From Lethocerus indicus (Eukaryota > Arthropoda > Insecta > Hemiptera > Belostomatidae), in contig JACDQD010000104.1 of assembly GCA_019843655.1 (NCBI GenBank), positions 1,798,001 through 1,862,000 on the forward strand: a stretch of DNA of 64,000 nucleotides. Direction: 5' to 3'. Shown in pieces: positions 1 to 12,246 of the stretch. A program made the translations under genes and the position numbers. The stretch's first letter is position 1, and every line of letters begins with the position of its first letter. A model generated the notes under the pieces. The model worked only from the letters and a program-made list of their open reading frames with translations, searched no databases and was not told the DNA's origin.

Positions 1-392
1 GCTTAATCAACGCCGAGTGTTTGAACATAGAATCGGTCGGTTATATCATCGAAGATTAATAGAGATAATTGTTTCTTTAGACAGTGTAATTAATCCCCGA
101 GGTGCAAGGTTTAGTCATCTGATAATCAACGTCGTCATCGAAGCCAACGTCGCAATAGATTCAAGTGGTACGCCACGGATCTTACCCATCTTTTTTATGT
201 TTGTAGATTGCTGGGTTCCATATCTCGACGATATGACTGCCAGTGTTTGTTCAACTACGTGACAGTAGTCATCAGTGACGTTTCGCTTCGGATATTTGGT
301 ATATTTGGTAACAATGATTAGTCCGTGTATACCCCCTGTACGTTTCAAACAGAATTCGTTTGTGCTAATTGAATTTTTTCTCTTTGTTTCAG
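1..392. other. Non-coding sequence before the first candidate exon
   Basis: Mixed-composition sequence without a recognisable gene; short overlapping open frames occur on both strands. It would be the intron upstream of the exon candidate at 393. Confidence 0.5.
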
Positions 393-431
393 AATTTTGG
401 TTCGCAAGAAGTCTAAGCGCAGATAAATCCG
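393..431 (+). other. Candidate micro-exon (39 nt)
   Basis: The preceding sequence has a branch-like GCTAATTG at 364-371, the tract TTTTTTCTCTTTGTTTCAG and then position 393. A good donor, GTAAGC, begins at 432. The exon is 39 nt long, a multiple of three. Only one frame is open, reading FWFARSLSADKS; the other two contain TAA. The residues do not identify a family. Both splice signals are strong, which makes this one of the better candidates, but there is no flanking coding sequence in the window. Confidence 0.3.
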
Positions 432-1003
432 GTAAGCTCCTTTTAAATAAGTTGTAGCAATCAAATAATTGTACTCTCCGCGGATCCTGGCTCGGTTATA
501 TTCTCTTAATTACCTTAGAGCGATCATTTACTTCGGACAATTACTTTCGTCGTCGTTGGAATTAAAACTTCGGTATTGTAGGTTATCATTTTACAGTCTC
601 GATATAAGGAATGACTGAATTGGGGGTTTAATCCTCCCCCAAACAATTGCAGTATCTCCCACAGTTTTGAAGGGATTTAGTCAAAATATTTCTCTATTCC
701 GTATACATGAGGCGGCAATTAATAAGGCGTCGCTGTCCGCTGCATGCAAGTTATATAAGTCTTTGACTTCGAGTGAGAAAGCCAGGAACCGGTTCGGATT
801 ATTAATACGTCGATTAATATTAAAACGGCGGTCAGACTTGGCCCGTCGGCGATTTGACATCGGACTCCGTTGTTACAACTGGGGCCGCTACTGTTCACTC
901 TTCCTCATATGTTACACCGGCGGGCGCCATATGTCATTCGGGCGTTTCGTAACGCTCATTCCCGAATCTCTAGCTCAGCCTCTCGTCCCAGGCCTGATTG
1001 CCG

Positions 1004-1179
1004 CTTATTGTCGTTAAAATCGTTTTAATAATCCTTCTCCGGTCGCGGGTGCGTGGGTGAATTTTTAGGTGGGCCCGGGGGGCGTAGCGCCCCCGGGTAT
1101 GGATTTCACGACAATAGTCGGGCATTAAACGGTCGGCGACCGCTTTTAAGGTATGACGAACTCTTTAGCGACTATTGTC
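1004..1179. repeat. Nested and alternative inverted-repeat cluster
   Basis: GACAATAGTCG at 1110-1120 pairs perfectly with CGACTATTGTC at 1169-1179, enclosing CGGTCG-G-CGACCG at 1130-1142. The same left arm (ATTTCACGACAATAG) also pairs with CTTATTGTCGTTAAAAT at 1004-1020, and that alternative stem encloses CCCGGGGGGCG-TAG-CGCCCCCGGG at 1074-1097. TTAAAA-TCG-TTTTAA lies at 1014-1028. The two large stems exclude one another. No mobile-element ORF or obvious target-site duplication is seen. Confidence 0.7.
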
Positions 1180-4100
1180 ATTAAAGAGAGCCCATTGTAG
1201 CGGCATCTGTGAGCGCCTCACTCTCAGGCCCGACAGTTTTCCTTGCGCCTTCGCCCCAGCAGAATGACGTTGCATACCGCCTTCGGAGTCGGTGTAGGCG
1301 GCCTCCGCCTTTGGAAATTGTAACTATCGCAAAGAAAAACAGAAAAAAGTTTGAAGACTTATATACAGATCAGTTTATAAATACACCGGGATTAATTACT
1401 CCTACAGGGGAGCACACTGTATAGTTTCTTTAGTAATATTTAATTAGGAATCATTAACTCATTCCTATAAGTTAGGACCTGTCCTCTCCTGAGGTTTAAA
1501 TCTAGGCTCATCGAAATGGAGAGACGTGGAGCCTGTATACACACAATTAGAACACTAGCCCCGAACACCAGGTCTAGCCCGTACCCCGTTATAGTCGACA
1601 GATTGTTTTTAAATACCCCGTACAGCCCGAGCCATTAATCTTCATTGTTAGGAAATAATGGGCCGTGAAAATTATCCTTGCTGCGGCAGAAAGTCGACGT
1701 TGGCCGTTGAAATGAAGGAGGGGGGTGGGTGGCAAGAGAGGAAGAAAAAAGCCGGATGGGGTGCGTAATCACGGACAATCGAGATTTTGGTCTCCGCCCG
1801 CACAGAAATTGCTCCGATCAATCTTAGCCTTACAGTGACGTTCATAACGAAATCACGGCGAGGGAGAAAAAAAAAGTAAAAATGTTCCTTCCTAGAGCTG
1901 TTATTAACTTCTGAGCTCCGTAATAAATTACAACACTGTAATGAGAACGCTTCTCCCCGAAATGATTCTTCTAGACTTAAGTTGGGCGAAATATAACGCT
2001 CGCCTGGAGAAAGTGGAATTCTCCAGTGTTTTATTTTCTCAGCACTAAACAGTCAATAACTGGAGTTATCGTATACGAACAATCGATTTCTAACTTATTA
2101 AAAGGAATGAAGTTACAACTCATATAACCGAGATATTTCACTTTATTACTATCACAAAGCCTCTACTTTAAGTAAATTAAAGAGGAATTTAAATACGCTC
2201 CTTTTTCATTATTGACGGTACGAGGACCTGCGTTTTCTGTTTAAATTTGTAGAAGGGACGGAAGAATATATTATTGAGAAAAGGAAAATATATAAACTGG
2301 GGCTCGGAATCGAAAAGGGGATTCGCGTTAAACTGGTGATGTATATTTGAAATCCGGGCGGAGGGGAAATTGGCTGGATACAGTCTGCTCTTAGCGGGCC
2401 TGAGAACACCCCTCGCCGGATAAATGCCCGGTAATCAAGACCGATCAATTCGTTGATTGAATAACAACGCGCCGATTCATCACATCGGATTATATTCAAA
2501 CTGTGATCCCTCCCGTGCGCATATCCGCTTACGTTTTTACCGCCTCGCAGCTTCACTGATGGTTCAACGACATTAAACACCCCTCCCGTCTGTTCCCTAG
2601 GAACCGATTTCATTGACTTTTTTCCGTTTTCTATTTTCCGTTCAATTAAATTCATCCTTACGCGAATCATTACTTCGAGATATTAATTCTTATAATCTCA
2701 CCTTGCTTATTCGATGAAAGAATTAAATACGGCTTGTTGACAGCTCTCTTTGTTTAATCTATTATTATTATAGTATTGTCTCGGCCATCGGGAAGCAATA
2801 ATTTCAGCCAGGGGAAAAACAAATGTAAACATAAATTTATCGTCCTGGTGTACACGAGTCGAGTACAAAAAACAATGAATCGTATGGCATTCAAAGCTAA
2901 TGTTCAATCTTATCTCTATCTTCTCTACATAGAACAAGGTGTGTCTACGCCTTCGACCACTTCGTCTTATACAGATGTTATGCTCGGCTCTATGTATCTT
3001 TCCTTACCAATTTGTTCTGTGTCTACTTGTCCCTCGCTCGTTAATCCCCACGAGCACACTTTTATTTACTGCCTCTTGTACGAGCGTGGGCGCGCCGCCG
3101 TACGCTAATTGTCCTTGAACCTGACGAAACGCCTTTCGAAACTTTAATGACCGGCTCGTGACTTATCTCGGCCGATCTCGCTCGTTGTTTAAAACACTCG
3201 GATTCGGACGTACGGGGGGAAGAACCGAAAGCTTCGATTGAAATCCGAGAGACGCTCCCTCGTCATGGCCGCACTTGTTCGATCAGAACTACTCCGAGTC
3301 CGGAATATCGATCGAAACAAATAACACGGAATTGAATTAATGAAAACGTGGGAAGTCCGTAATACTTTGACGCCGTGGAATTGAATCAACGATTCACTGG
3401 TGTAAGGAGTTGTCCAAATGCCAAGAGATTCTCTTCCCGGTCAACGCTTAATAGTTAGTTAACTTCAATTCTATCTAGTCTTCTAAGGCATACTGTTTTA
3501 ACTATAGTTTTAACTCTATTTATCATCATTACAATAAACAAGTATTACACTCGTTTATATATTCATAACGTTAATAATGCATTTTTCCAAATGGTATTTA
3601 TGATTAGAATATCTGTCATTAGGGAACAAATTAGTGAAATTTAGGTCTGCTTTACTGTCATTCTGTGGATAAAAATGGAATAAAAGTATTATCGAGGCCA
3701 CAACTGTTATTAATGCTTACTGCTCCCATCTTTCGAAATACATTCTTCGATTATTATATTGAGGTATTATTTACTACTGCAAAACTTTGGAATGTACCGG
3801 AAAGTGCATTTTGAAGCTCCCTGAAGTAACCGTTACGAAGTTCCATGTAGCCGGTGGGCGCGGATTCGAAGTGGAGTGCGGGCGGAAAGAAATGAGCTGA
3901 GGCAGGGGCGGAGAGCACTGTGCCTTATGCGTGCAATGGAGGAGTTTCGGGAGACGTTATTGAACTTTGTAAAGCTCATTTACCCGACCCAGGAAACTTG
4001 GGACCCAGATTATGTCTCAAGTTTGGGCTCACACGCGCCCCGAGCTCGCGTCCGCAACCGCTCCCACCCGCCGTCCCCGAAAGTACCCAACCGTAACCGA

Positions 4101-6119
4101 CCTCCTTGAATCCTTGGAATCCTCGGAACAAGCGGGATGCGCTCGTCCAAACTCGAGACCCTTAAAACTGCCGGCTCTACTCTCCACGCGAATTAAATTT
4201 TAATTATGTCAGTAAAACATATAAAAGCACATTCACAGTCAACATTTATTATATGACCTAGTGTCCTCAATTAATTATTTGTAGAGGTAAAGTGGAATTC
4301 TCAAAATCACAAATTATTCAGCCTACTAGGGTACGGCTTTCCGCTGAAATTCCCGAAGGTTGCATTTCAACCCCTATTCCCCCAAGTTCTCATTCTTATC
4401 GACTTAGAAGGAAAAAGCGCTGACTTTGGCCTAACAAGTAAGGAAGTGAAACCGCGTTTTCCCCCCCAGGTGGGGATCGTTCTCGCGGCCTTATTGAGTA
4501 CCGAGTTATACTTCGGTTCAAATGGAGTGAGAACGGATGCCATGCCCTTCCCTAATATCGGCCTGAGCCGCTTTAATAACCTTTCTATACAATAAGGGAA
4601 GATTGAAGCCGCCCCTGGCGGGAATACTCCTTATAAATTCGAAGTCGTTATCCTTATTACGAAATTATGTGGGGGCACACGGGGGAAAACATCGGCGAAT
4701 GTGAAACCGACGACGTCGGTTGATCCCCCTTTTTTCCCCGGTACTTGCGTTTTTCTGCAAATATAACTTGGGGTATACACAGCCTTGTTTACATTTTCGG
4801 TTTATCGTTTGTTAATTTTTCACTAATAGGGCATTCTTTAACTCCTCTCTCCTAAACTCAATCACACGAACTAAACTCTATTGGTAGCTGGAATAAATTG
4901 GGTTACGTTCCTAATCAATTTCCAATTGGTTGCTTGCCGTGTAGAATGAGTTCGTATCCGATGCGGTTTAGGTTAAATTAACTCATGTTTTAAGGAATTC
5001 CTTCCTAATTTAAATACAGTTTAGTCACATTTTAGTTTAATCTATCTTCATTCACAGCATTTAGACCGGTATCGATTCGCATTAATTTTTTGACGATAAA
5101 TATTAGCGCAGAGCCTTTACGCTAACGCTTGTGGGGGATAACGCGATTATCGAAACCGGCTGGCAGAGAGGGCTAGCTGGCTGTATGCACAGCGTGTTGA
5201 CGCAAATTAATAAGGTAAGGGTTGCGGGAAAGCTAGGGGGTCGTTAGCGCGATCAATCACTTAGCGCTCCCCCTCCCCGGCCGTATTAGCCCCCCAACAC
5301 CCTCCGTCCTAATAACCGGGGCAGGGGGGCGGACCTAATCCGCAAACCCCTCATAGGCAAAGGTTCCGAACCGCGCGATAAGTGTAAATCAGTTTGGTTC
5401 GATTGTTGCGTAAAAATTTAATTATCGGTAATCGGTTTTGCATAAATTTATTTCAGAAAATTTGTTTTTCAGCTTTGAACTAATTTAAATCGTACTAAAC
5501 TTCGAAATACTCTATTGCAATTCTGGACATCTAAGTATTAGTATCTAATTTATCCTTGTATCACCACTCGCTTGATCCTTTCTAGATTGGTTTCTGCCGG
5601 ATTCCAATCTTCCCTTTTCGGCGAAGCGGACACATATTTTGGGCGTGTTCCTCCCACCGTTGTTATTCCCAATCGCCGTGAAAAGACGCTCGATCTGTAC
5701 GGTCGGTCTGCCCGAGCATTAATCAGAGTAGGAAGGAACGTGTATCCGATACGTTGGGGGATGCGGTAGACTAATGGGTGTCGGAAAGGGAGAATCGGCC
5801 GGAAGAGTGAATTCTGCCAAATAGAATTGAATTGGATTTCTTGCCGATTTCCCGATCATTGAACAAGTCACGATTCGATTTTATTTATTGACAAAAAATA
5901 TGGTCAGGTCGAAGGTTGACGAATTATCCCGATATATTGGTTGAACTCGTTAAATAATACTCATTTTTATATCTCTGGGCGCAGGATAAAGTATCGTCAG
6001 CAGGTTTAATTTTTCGATAAATTCTTTATTGTCGAACGGAAGGAAATATAATATCAAATCGTACTGGATAGGTTCGTAATTTCTCATAGGGAGCGGAATA
6101 ATTGGGGAAGAAGATGGCA
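1180..6119. other. Gene-free stretch
   Basis: AT-rich sequence with small GC islands at about 1.2-1.3, 3.85-4.15 and 5.15-5.35 kb. A 153-codon ATG-started open frame on the minus strand (2209-2670) has no recognisable domain. Tandem acceptor-like sites (TTTATTTCAG and TTGTTTTTCAG, 5450-5472) have no matching donor nearby. Nothing else is supported. Confidence 0.5.
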
Positions 6120-6560
6120 GGGGTACTGTATAAATCAGTCGAGAGGGGGTTGGGGGTATCGGTGTGTTGGGGGTGAGTCAAGGTGCAGTAATAGGTGTAG
6201 GGTGGTGGGAGGGGAAAGTAAGGAAGGAAAGGCGTAAGACCGCTATTGCATTAGCGCTACCGTGGGGTCGGTGGGGGCGCGCGCCCCGTGCGTGTGCGAG
6301 TTCGGGGCCCCGTAACGCCACCATTAGGTCTGCCGGCTCCCACGGGGGCGAGTCGGTCGTAGGGGATGGTTAGCGTCCGCGGCCCACCCCTCCTAATAAA
6401 TCTAATGCCCCCCCCCCATCCCCCCCGACCCCACCGCCACCTTACAGTTCTCGGCCATACTTTCTCATTCGCCGCTACCCCGCTCGCTACTTCCTCCTTC
6501 CTATTTACCCCGTAGCCTCTACCCCCGAAACCCCCGACCGGAGCCGGGAACCTTTTCGCA
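6120..6560. other. GC island with a switch from G-rich to C-rich strand
   Basis: The plus strand is G-rich from about 6120 to 6240, with several runs of G5. The 14-bp palindrome GGGGCGCGCGCCCC is central. The plus strand is then C-rich, with a run of 10 C at 6408-6417 and further C runs to about 6440. The G and C runs could form quadruplexes on opposite strands. The open frames here on both strands have no recognisable domain. Confidence 0.7.
6274..6287. repeat. 14-bp perfect GC palindrome
   Basis: GGGGCGCGCGCCCC is its own reverse complement. It sits between a G-rich block to its left and a C-rich block to its right. Confidence 0.95.
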
Positions 6561-9557
6561 AATGGCGGGAGGCGCGGGGGCTTACGGCGCCCCGACCCCA
6601 CAGGCGATTCCGCACCTACATCGGAGTGCTCTACCATTAACCAACTCTAACAACCTGAACGGTTCCTTTCTCGTTATTTCCCCCCCGCCCTCTTTTATTT
6701 CTCTCTCGAAGAAGAAAAATCCGATTATGAAACGGTACATTAATTCTTATGAAACTGCAAATTGACCTTACATGTTTAATCGAGAAACCCGCAAATTACG
6801 GATACAAACTACGTAATATTTTCATAGTTATATACACCATATTTTCTCGGTGTTTATACTTACCCATCCTCCTACCCGATAATTTTCATGATTGATGTTT
6901 CCGTAAATCGGCCTCTCTCTCATTATCCAATCCTGAAAACTGGGATAGACTCCGTCGGTTTTTCGCAAATGGGGTCCCGTCACGGAGGCCGCCCTATTCC
7001 GCCGTTACCTGCCGCTAACAGCTCCATCGATCCAAACCGATGTTTAATTTTGTTTTTAATTCCCCTCCGTTACCGTAATAACGGCCGCTGCGTGTGTCGA
7101 TATTATTAACGTAATTTGTCGTTACCCCGCTTTTATGTGTAGAACATAGCAAAACTACTTTCTTTAATATCGTCAGATAAACACGTCAAGGCTTTGTGCT
7201 TCATCGTTCCATTACCTTTCGTGTTTGTTATCCGATTACGCTTCCGTAAATAAATTTTAGTGGAATAAACTAGAGCGTTCACTGACCTCCAATATGTAAC
7301 CGACTGAGATAGTATTGGACTATGAAATTACGATACGGGCGAGTCGAATCGTAACGACAATTGAAACTACCCGAACGCTTGTTTAAAAAGAAAGGCCGTA
7401 AATTATGATCTAGAAGTGGTTCAAATCGTCAATCTCTCGTTATTGGAGCGGTCACTTTTTGCTGACGTTTTCGAGCCTTCGCCTGGTAGGTGGGGGGCCC
7501 CTGTACCGGGCCACCGTACACAGGTCCCGGACACAAGTGTTCCTAGCGGTCATATTTATGACCGATGCAGAGTGGGGTTCGGGCAGCGGCGGTCCATCAT
7601 GCAGGCCGGTGAAGGGGGCGGTATGATTGGGTTGGAGGGGCTCGCAAGTGATTGTTACAGTCCGTCACAACTAGCTCACCCTCTCCATATCGTAAATAAC
7701 CGGTAGGGAGGAACAGACCCCCTCCTCGATTCTGTGTCACACTTTAGTTAAGCCCCACTCCCCTAGAATGGGGTCCCGGCCCGACATTTCCCAGCTTTTT
7801 CGCGGATCGGAGGGGCTATTTAACCGAGGTATACAATTACGCTGAGCAACACGTTTAAATAATTCCTTATATCTTCTAGTCTCGATCGTACAGATATGCG
7901 ACGAATAATCTATGTGTGGTTAAATTTCTTATCTAATGATAATAAATGACTAATACTAACTTTGGATTTACAATTTGAATACTGAACAGTTAATATTTAC
8001 CATTCGTTGAATTCCGGAGGTGTGGTTAGGACGGTAGCGTGCTTAATTTTTATTTGTTTTGGTTTAATCACCGCCGGTTTAGAAAATATTGATATGTTAT
8101 CTCAGTCAATGAAATGTCAGCACTATGGCCACTTGTTTTTAAAATTATGATTATTATAAATTAAAGATGCTTATAAAGAACCCCTTATAATGTTCAGATT
8201 CTTCATACTGAACAACACGTTATGTCGTGTCATTTAAATCCGCGATTAATTGTTCTCAATTAATCGATCCATATTATAAATTCCATAACGAATAATAATA
8301 TTCTGGCATCTTCTGAAACTCCCCGATCAAAAATTCTGCTAATATTCTCCCATCACATTAAATCGTCTATCCAATTAATGAATCGTTGAACACGTGTGCA
8401 TAATATTTTTCTAAAATGATTTGTGCCTACCAAAATACTCCGGCGTGGAATTGCTCTTCCTCCGCCAGTTATTAGAATGTAGAAAAAAAACACAATTTTT
8501 TAAAACCGGCAACGCAACTGCCACCGCCCCAATTTTCGCAAAATGAGTCCGCTCGACTCCGTGTAGTGGGATCGATTTTGGCGTCCCCAGTGATTTACGA
8601 CCTGTTTTTCTGGGACGTCTCCCACTTAACAGGAACGGTGTTATAATTAACACCCGACACTTCCCGGACCAGTTTGTTTTCGGTTTCTGGACACGCGTCC
8701 CGCCCGACGGCCGCTATCCGTCATCGGTCGCAACTTCTTTTTGTGGATCGTTTTTAACAAGATCCAGGTGGCGTCGCCGGCTGCGGTGCACTCTTCTCTC
8801 CTATTCACACGCTCGGCCGATGGCTACCGAATTCCTCCGCCCGAAATGTTGTACATAAATTTCAGTAGTGGGGGTTGCATGGGGACCGGTTCCACAACCG
8901 GTTATAATTTTCCCTATTAGTTGACTCTGCCGTTTAAAAACGGACCCCAGTCCGCGGACTCAAGGCCTCACTATTACCGGCTCCTCATTAATTATTCAGC
9001 GATCTGAAACGAGTCCTTCCCCCTGACTGATTTCGAGGTATCATCAATGGACCTCGTGAAGGCTTCCCAACTGCTCCAAATTCCAATAAGTTATATATTC
9101 TTTTATAAAATAGGCGATTTTGACTATCAGTTTTACGTTACCTAAACAAAAAAATATTATCGTTTCATTAACAGACATAAGTTAGTATAGGCCTTATGCA
9201 ATAAATACGGAGAAATTTCTTTATCGCAAGTTTTGCATTGTGTTAATTTAATTAACTCATGGATGTCTAATAATCAATTCCAGTTGTTTGGATAAAAAAA
9301 TATACTGTAATGATAACAGAAAAATTGTTTTCGAAACTGTACCGGCTGTGCGCAAAATGGGTAACATCTTATGGTCCGACGTAGTGGAATAATCGTATCC
9401 TGTTCCACATAGAAGCTTTCCAAAGAAGAGAAACGTCCTGAGTGTCTGTCCAGTTTTCGTTCTGTACGAGCCCCCGTACACTTTCCGTGGCCGATGCGTA
9501 AGGTTATTTAAGACGGCGTTTTCCGCCCGGTCAGTGGGCAATCCTGATGTTAAAGAA

Positions 9558-9561
<4 letters not shown>
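6561..9561. other. Gene-free stretch
   Basis: No exon, RNA gene or element is recognisable. GC-richer patches lie at about 7.47-7.77 and 8.55-8.95 kb; 7.85-8.4 kb is strongly AT-rich. It ends at the first (AT)n tract. Confidence 0.5.

Positions 9562-9613
<52 letters not shown>
9562..9613. repeat. (AT)n microsatellite, 52 bp
   Basis: Uninterrupted alternation of A and T. It is self-complementary and likely to extrude or vary in length between individuals. Confidence 0.98.
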
Positions 9614-9615
<2 letters not shown>

Positions 9616-12184
9616 ATACCCGACCGATGTTGGACCCAGAACGTTAAGATAAACATGAACGGCAGAGGCAGCAGCGGCCTATATATTTTAGGGTGGCCGT
9701 GTTTTCAAGCTGTGGCACTATGAGATACGTTCCTGACCCCCTTCGAATTCATATTGCACGCCCTATACGTACAGTCCGCCCTATGAATCTGAGTTACGAT
9801 TTATGGGGTCGCATGAATGTTAAGGTTTGTCTATTAATTTCTTTGTTCTACCCTCCAGTGTAATTACTCAGTTAGAAATGTTTAATGCCGGGTTTATATA
9901 ATTCTGAGCGTTCCCACTCCGTAAAGAATCAATGGCTGCCGAATCTAGCCTTCGATAGTTGTGTTTGTGGAAGGGGGGGGCAATTTGGAAACGTTCAGCC
10001 TTCCACCTGTTTCCGTGTATTTTTATAACTGCGATAGGAGTCTTAATCTTTGGCAGCACACTTGGCGGCAAACACTTGGTCCGCGATTAATTTTAAACGC
10101 CCCTCAACCCTGATTCCGACACTTCGGGGGAAAAAAAAACTGGGACGTAATTAACTTTCGGTCTGAATAATAATCGAGAAATATTTTCCCGTTCCGCACT
10201 CCGATAGAAGGTGAAATATCTGGGGATCTGTTTAAAGCGTTGCGGTGAGAGCGAGGGCCTACAACAATGGCATTAAACTTGTAACTGTCTCTAATGTATG
10301 CAAATCGTTGACACTGGCACTGAGGATTAGCATCGTCCAAACGAGCCCTGCTCGGCTGAGTTCAATATTTTAGCCTCCTCGGCAGGCTAATTTACGCCGA
10401 TTGCTACATCGATTTTTATTGCCCCACATTTACGGCATTAAAGGCGATGTAATATCGATTAGAATGTAATAATATGTCTTAAATATTAAATCGTCTTCTT
10501 TCACAGTCTAAAAACATACTTTAGACCTTCAGCCTTCACGTCTCCTGGTCTTCTCACCAAAACTATTTGTCCGAGAAATAATTCTATACGCGTTTCACAA
10601 AAAAATGAGCTTGCGTGCCCCATGCAGTGAGCACGTCGCGTCATCCAACTTGGTTCAGAATATAAGAAGTCGATGTATAACCGTCGGCCGAGATTCATTA
10701 ATCGGACGTACGGGGGCCTAGGTGGGTAATGAAATTTCCAGGCCCTGTCGAGAGGTAGGCCGGGACTAGACCGATGAAAGGGTCGTTTGGCGGGACGATA
10801 ATTTTCTAATTCTCGGGTCCACGGGGTGCCCACCCTCCGCTGTCAGCATCCCCGCGGGGCGTCCTTTCTTCCCCGTACAAAAAGCGACACTCCCCGTTTC
10901 CCAACCCCGTGATAGACTACAATAAACGTTGTTCGCCCCCGTTGTTTATGGCGAACGAAACCCCTCCCCCCACATGCCATCACCGGTAATGATTCATAAC
11001 CCGGCTCCACAGGCCGATCGGTTGTAGGGCCTGTTTTAGTCATAAATAAGTTGAGAAATCTGCCTTGCTCCGGTAATATTGTAATGACGCGTCCATATAG
11101 GAAATCAAACGCATTGAGTGACCGGCGGTCTGCCTAATATGGGTGCTAGATTGAATAAAGTTCAGAAAGTGCCTTCCTGTGCAGGTGAGGCTCGTGAAGG
11201 TAATAAAAAGGAGAAAATATTTGCCTCCGAGCCGGCAGATCTGATGAAAAGATCTGATACTCAACCCAGGTAGCCCCCGGGGGATATTTATTACAGGGCG
11301 CTTGTCGTTGGGAGCAACATCAAAATCGAAAGGGACCTGAATTAATGAATATTAATTGTATGCCGGCACAGAATTAAATTAGTATTCTAAGTGACTCCGT
11401 TCGTATTATTTGGGTAAGTATTTCTTTGAAAAAACGTTATTCTATAAAGCCTTTCTAATATTGAGTTAGATATCTCCCTTATAAATGAAACCCTTAGGCG
11501 TGGTGGATTTTTACGAAGGACGAACATCACCTCTGGATGATGATATTTACAAGAAGGAAATGACTTCTGCATTTCGCTATGGTCCGGATGGAAATCTTAG
11601 ATTGATTTTAGCATTATCGGCTGAGGGGGTCAATGGACGGACCTCGTTCGATTGTGCTGTGAACAGAGGACTTGGTAAAGTCCTTGTAATTAAATTCCTC
11701 CTTCCGGTAGCTGTGTCAATCGGAGGTCTCTATTATTCTGCAATCAATGTTCTACGGCTCTAACAACTTCGAACATTTCTAATTAGATTTTACCCTTCCA
11801 GCACCTGTGCGAGATATATGTAGTTTTTATTGCATCATTATATCAAAATAATTGTACTGACCAATTGTTTAGTAACGCGCATATGGAAATTAAATGTTAT
11901 GTTTTCAAACGATATTGTTAATTAATGATAAAAACCTGGTAAACTCGATTTTTACGATTCTCTCAAGCGTTGGAAGGGACATCTGTTTACCGGGCTATGT
12001 ATGTAACAGGCTCGGTAGACCGCCCATTGACCGTTTATATCCTGTTAGGGGATGCTAAATTATGGCCCAGTGTAAATTAAAAAAAACTCTATTTATTAAA
12101 TTTCATCATCTGCTTCCTGTAAAGAAACCAGACCTACCCTTTAATGAGCCTACAAAACCCCCCCCTTTTTTCTTCCCCCCGCAG
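9614..12184. other. Gene-free stretch containing a weak recursive splice candidate
   Basis: AT-rich with a GC island at 10.68-11.03 kb. A strong acceptor-like sequence (CGTCTTCTTTCACAG ending at 10505) and another at 11801 (CCCTTCCAG) have no convincing partner donor. A consensus donor, GTAAGT at about 11414, has no open upstream exon. Confidence 0.45.
11185..11199 (+). promoter_or_regulatory. Second candidate recursive splice site
   Basis: The sequence GTGCCTTCCTGTGCAG ends at 11184 and is followed at once by the donor-like GTGAGGCT. A further donor-like GTAATA starts at 11200 after GAAG. The pyrimidine tract is shorter and the donor weaker than at 33861, so confidence is lower. Confidence 0.22.
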
Positions 12185-12246
12185 GAAGTGCATTTATCAA
12201 AGCACCGCCATCTCCGGCGAACATAAAGGAGTTCAGAGGTACACGA
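12185..12246 (+). other. Best candidate internal exon (62 nt)
   Basis: A very strong pyrimidine tract (C9, T6, CTTC6) ending in GCAG precedes position 12185, with a possible branch site in TTTAATGAG near 12139-12147. A full donor consensus, GA then GTGAGTAT, begins at 12247; a weaker donor, GTACAC, begins at 12239. Two of three frames are open. The frame that ends in phase 0 gives SAFIKAPPSPANIKEFRGTR, and the next frame gives KCIYQSTAISGEHKGVQRYT. I recognise neither as a known family. The length suits a small internal coding exon of a gene with long introns, but a noncoding exon or chance is possible because no partner exon was found. Confidence 0.33.

Noticed and set aside
667..1017. 116-codon basic open frame on the plus strand
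   Set aside because: It begins at TTG with no early ATG and has no family resemblance. It ends in the inverted-repeat cluster.
2209..2670. 153-codon open frame on the minus strand with ATG start
   Set aside because: No recognisable motif or domain, and no nearby splice or promoter structure that supports it.
11405..11420. Consensus donor GTAAGT in TTATTTGGGTAAGTATT
   Set aside because: The only nearby acceptor is weak and the intervening sequence has stops in all three frames.
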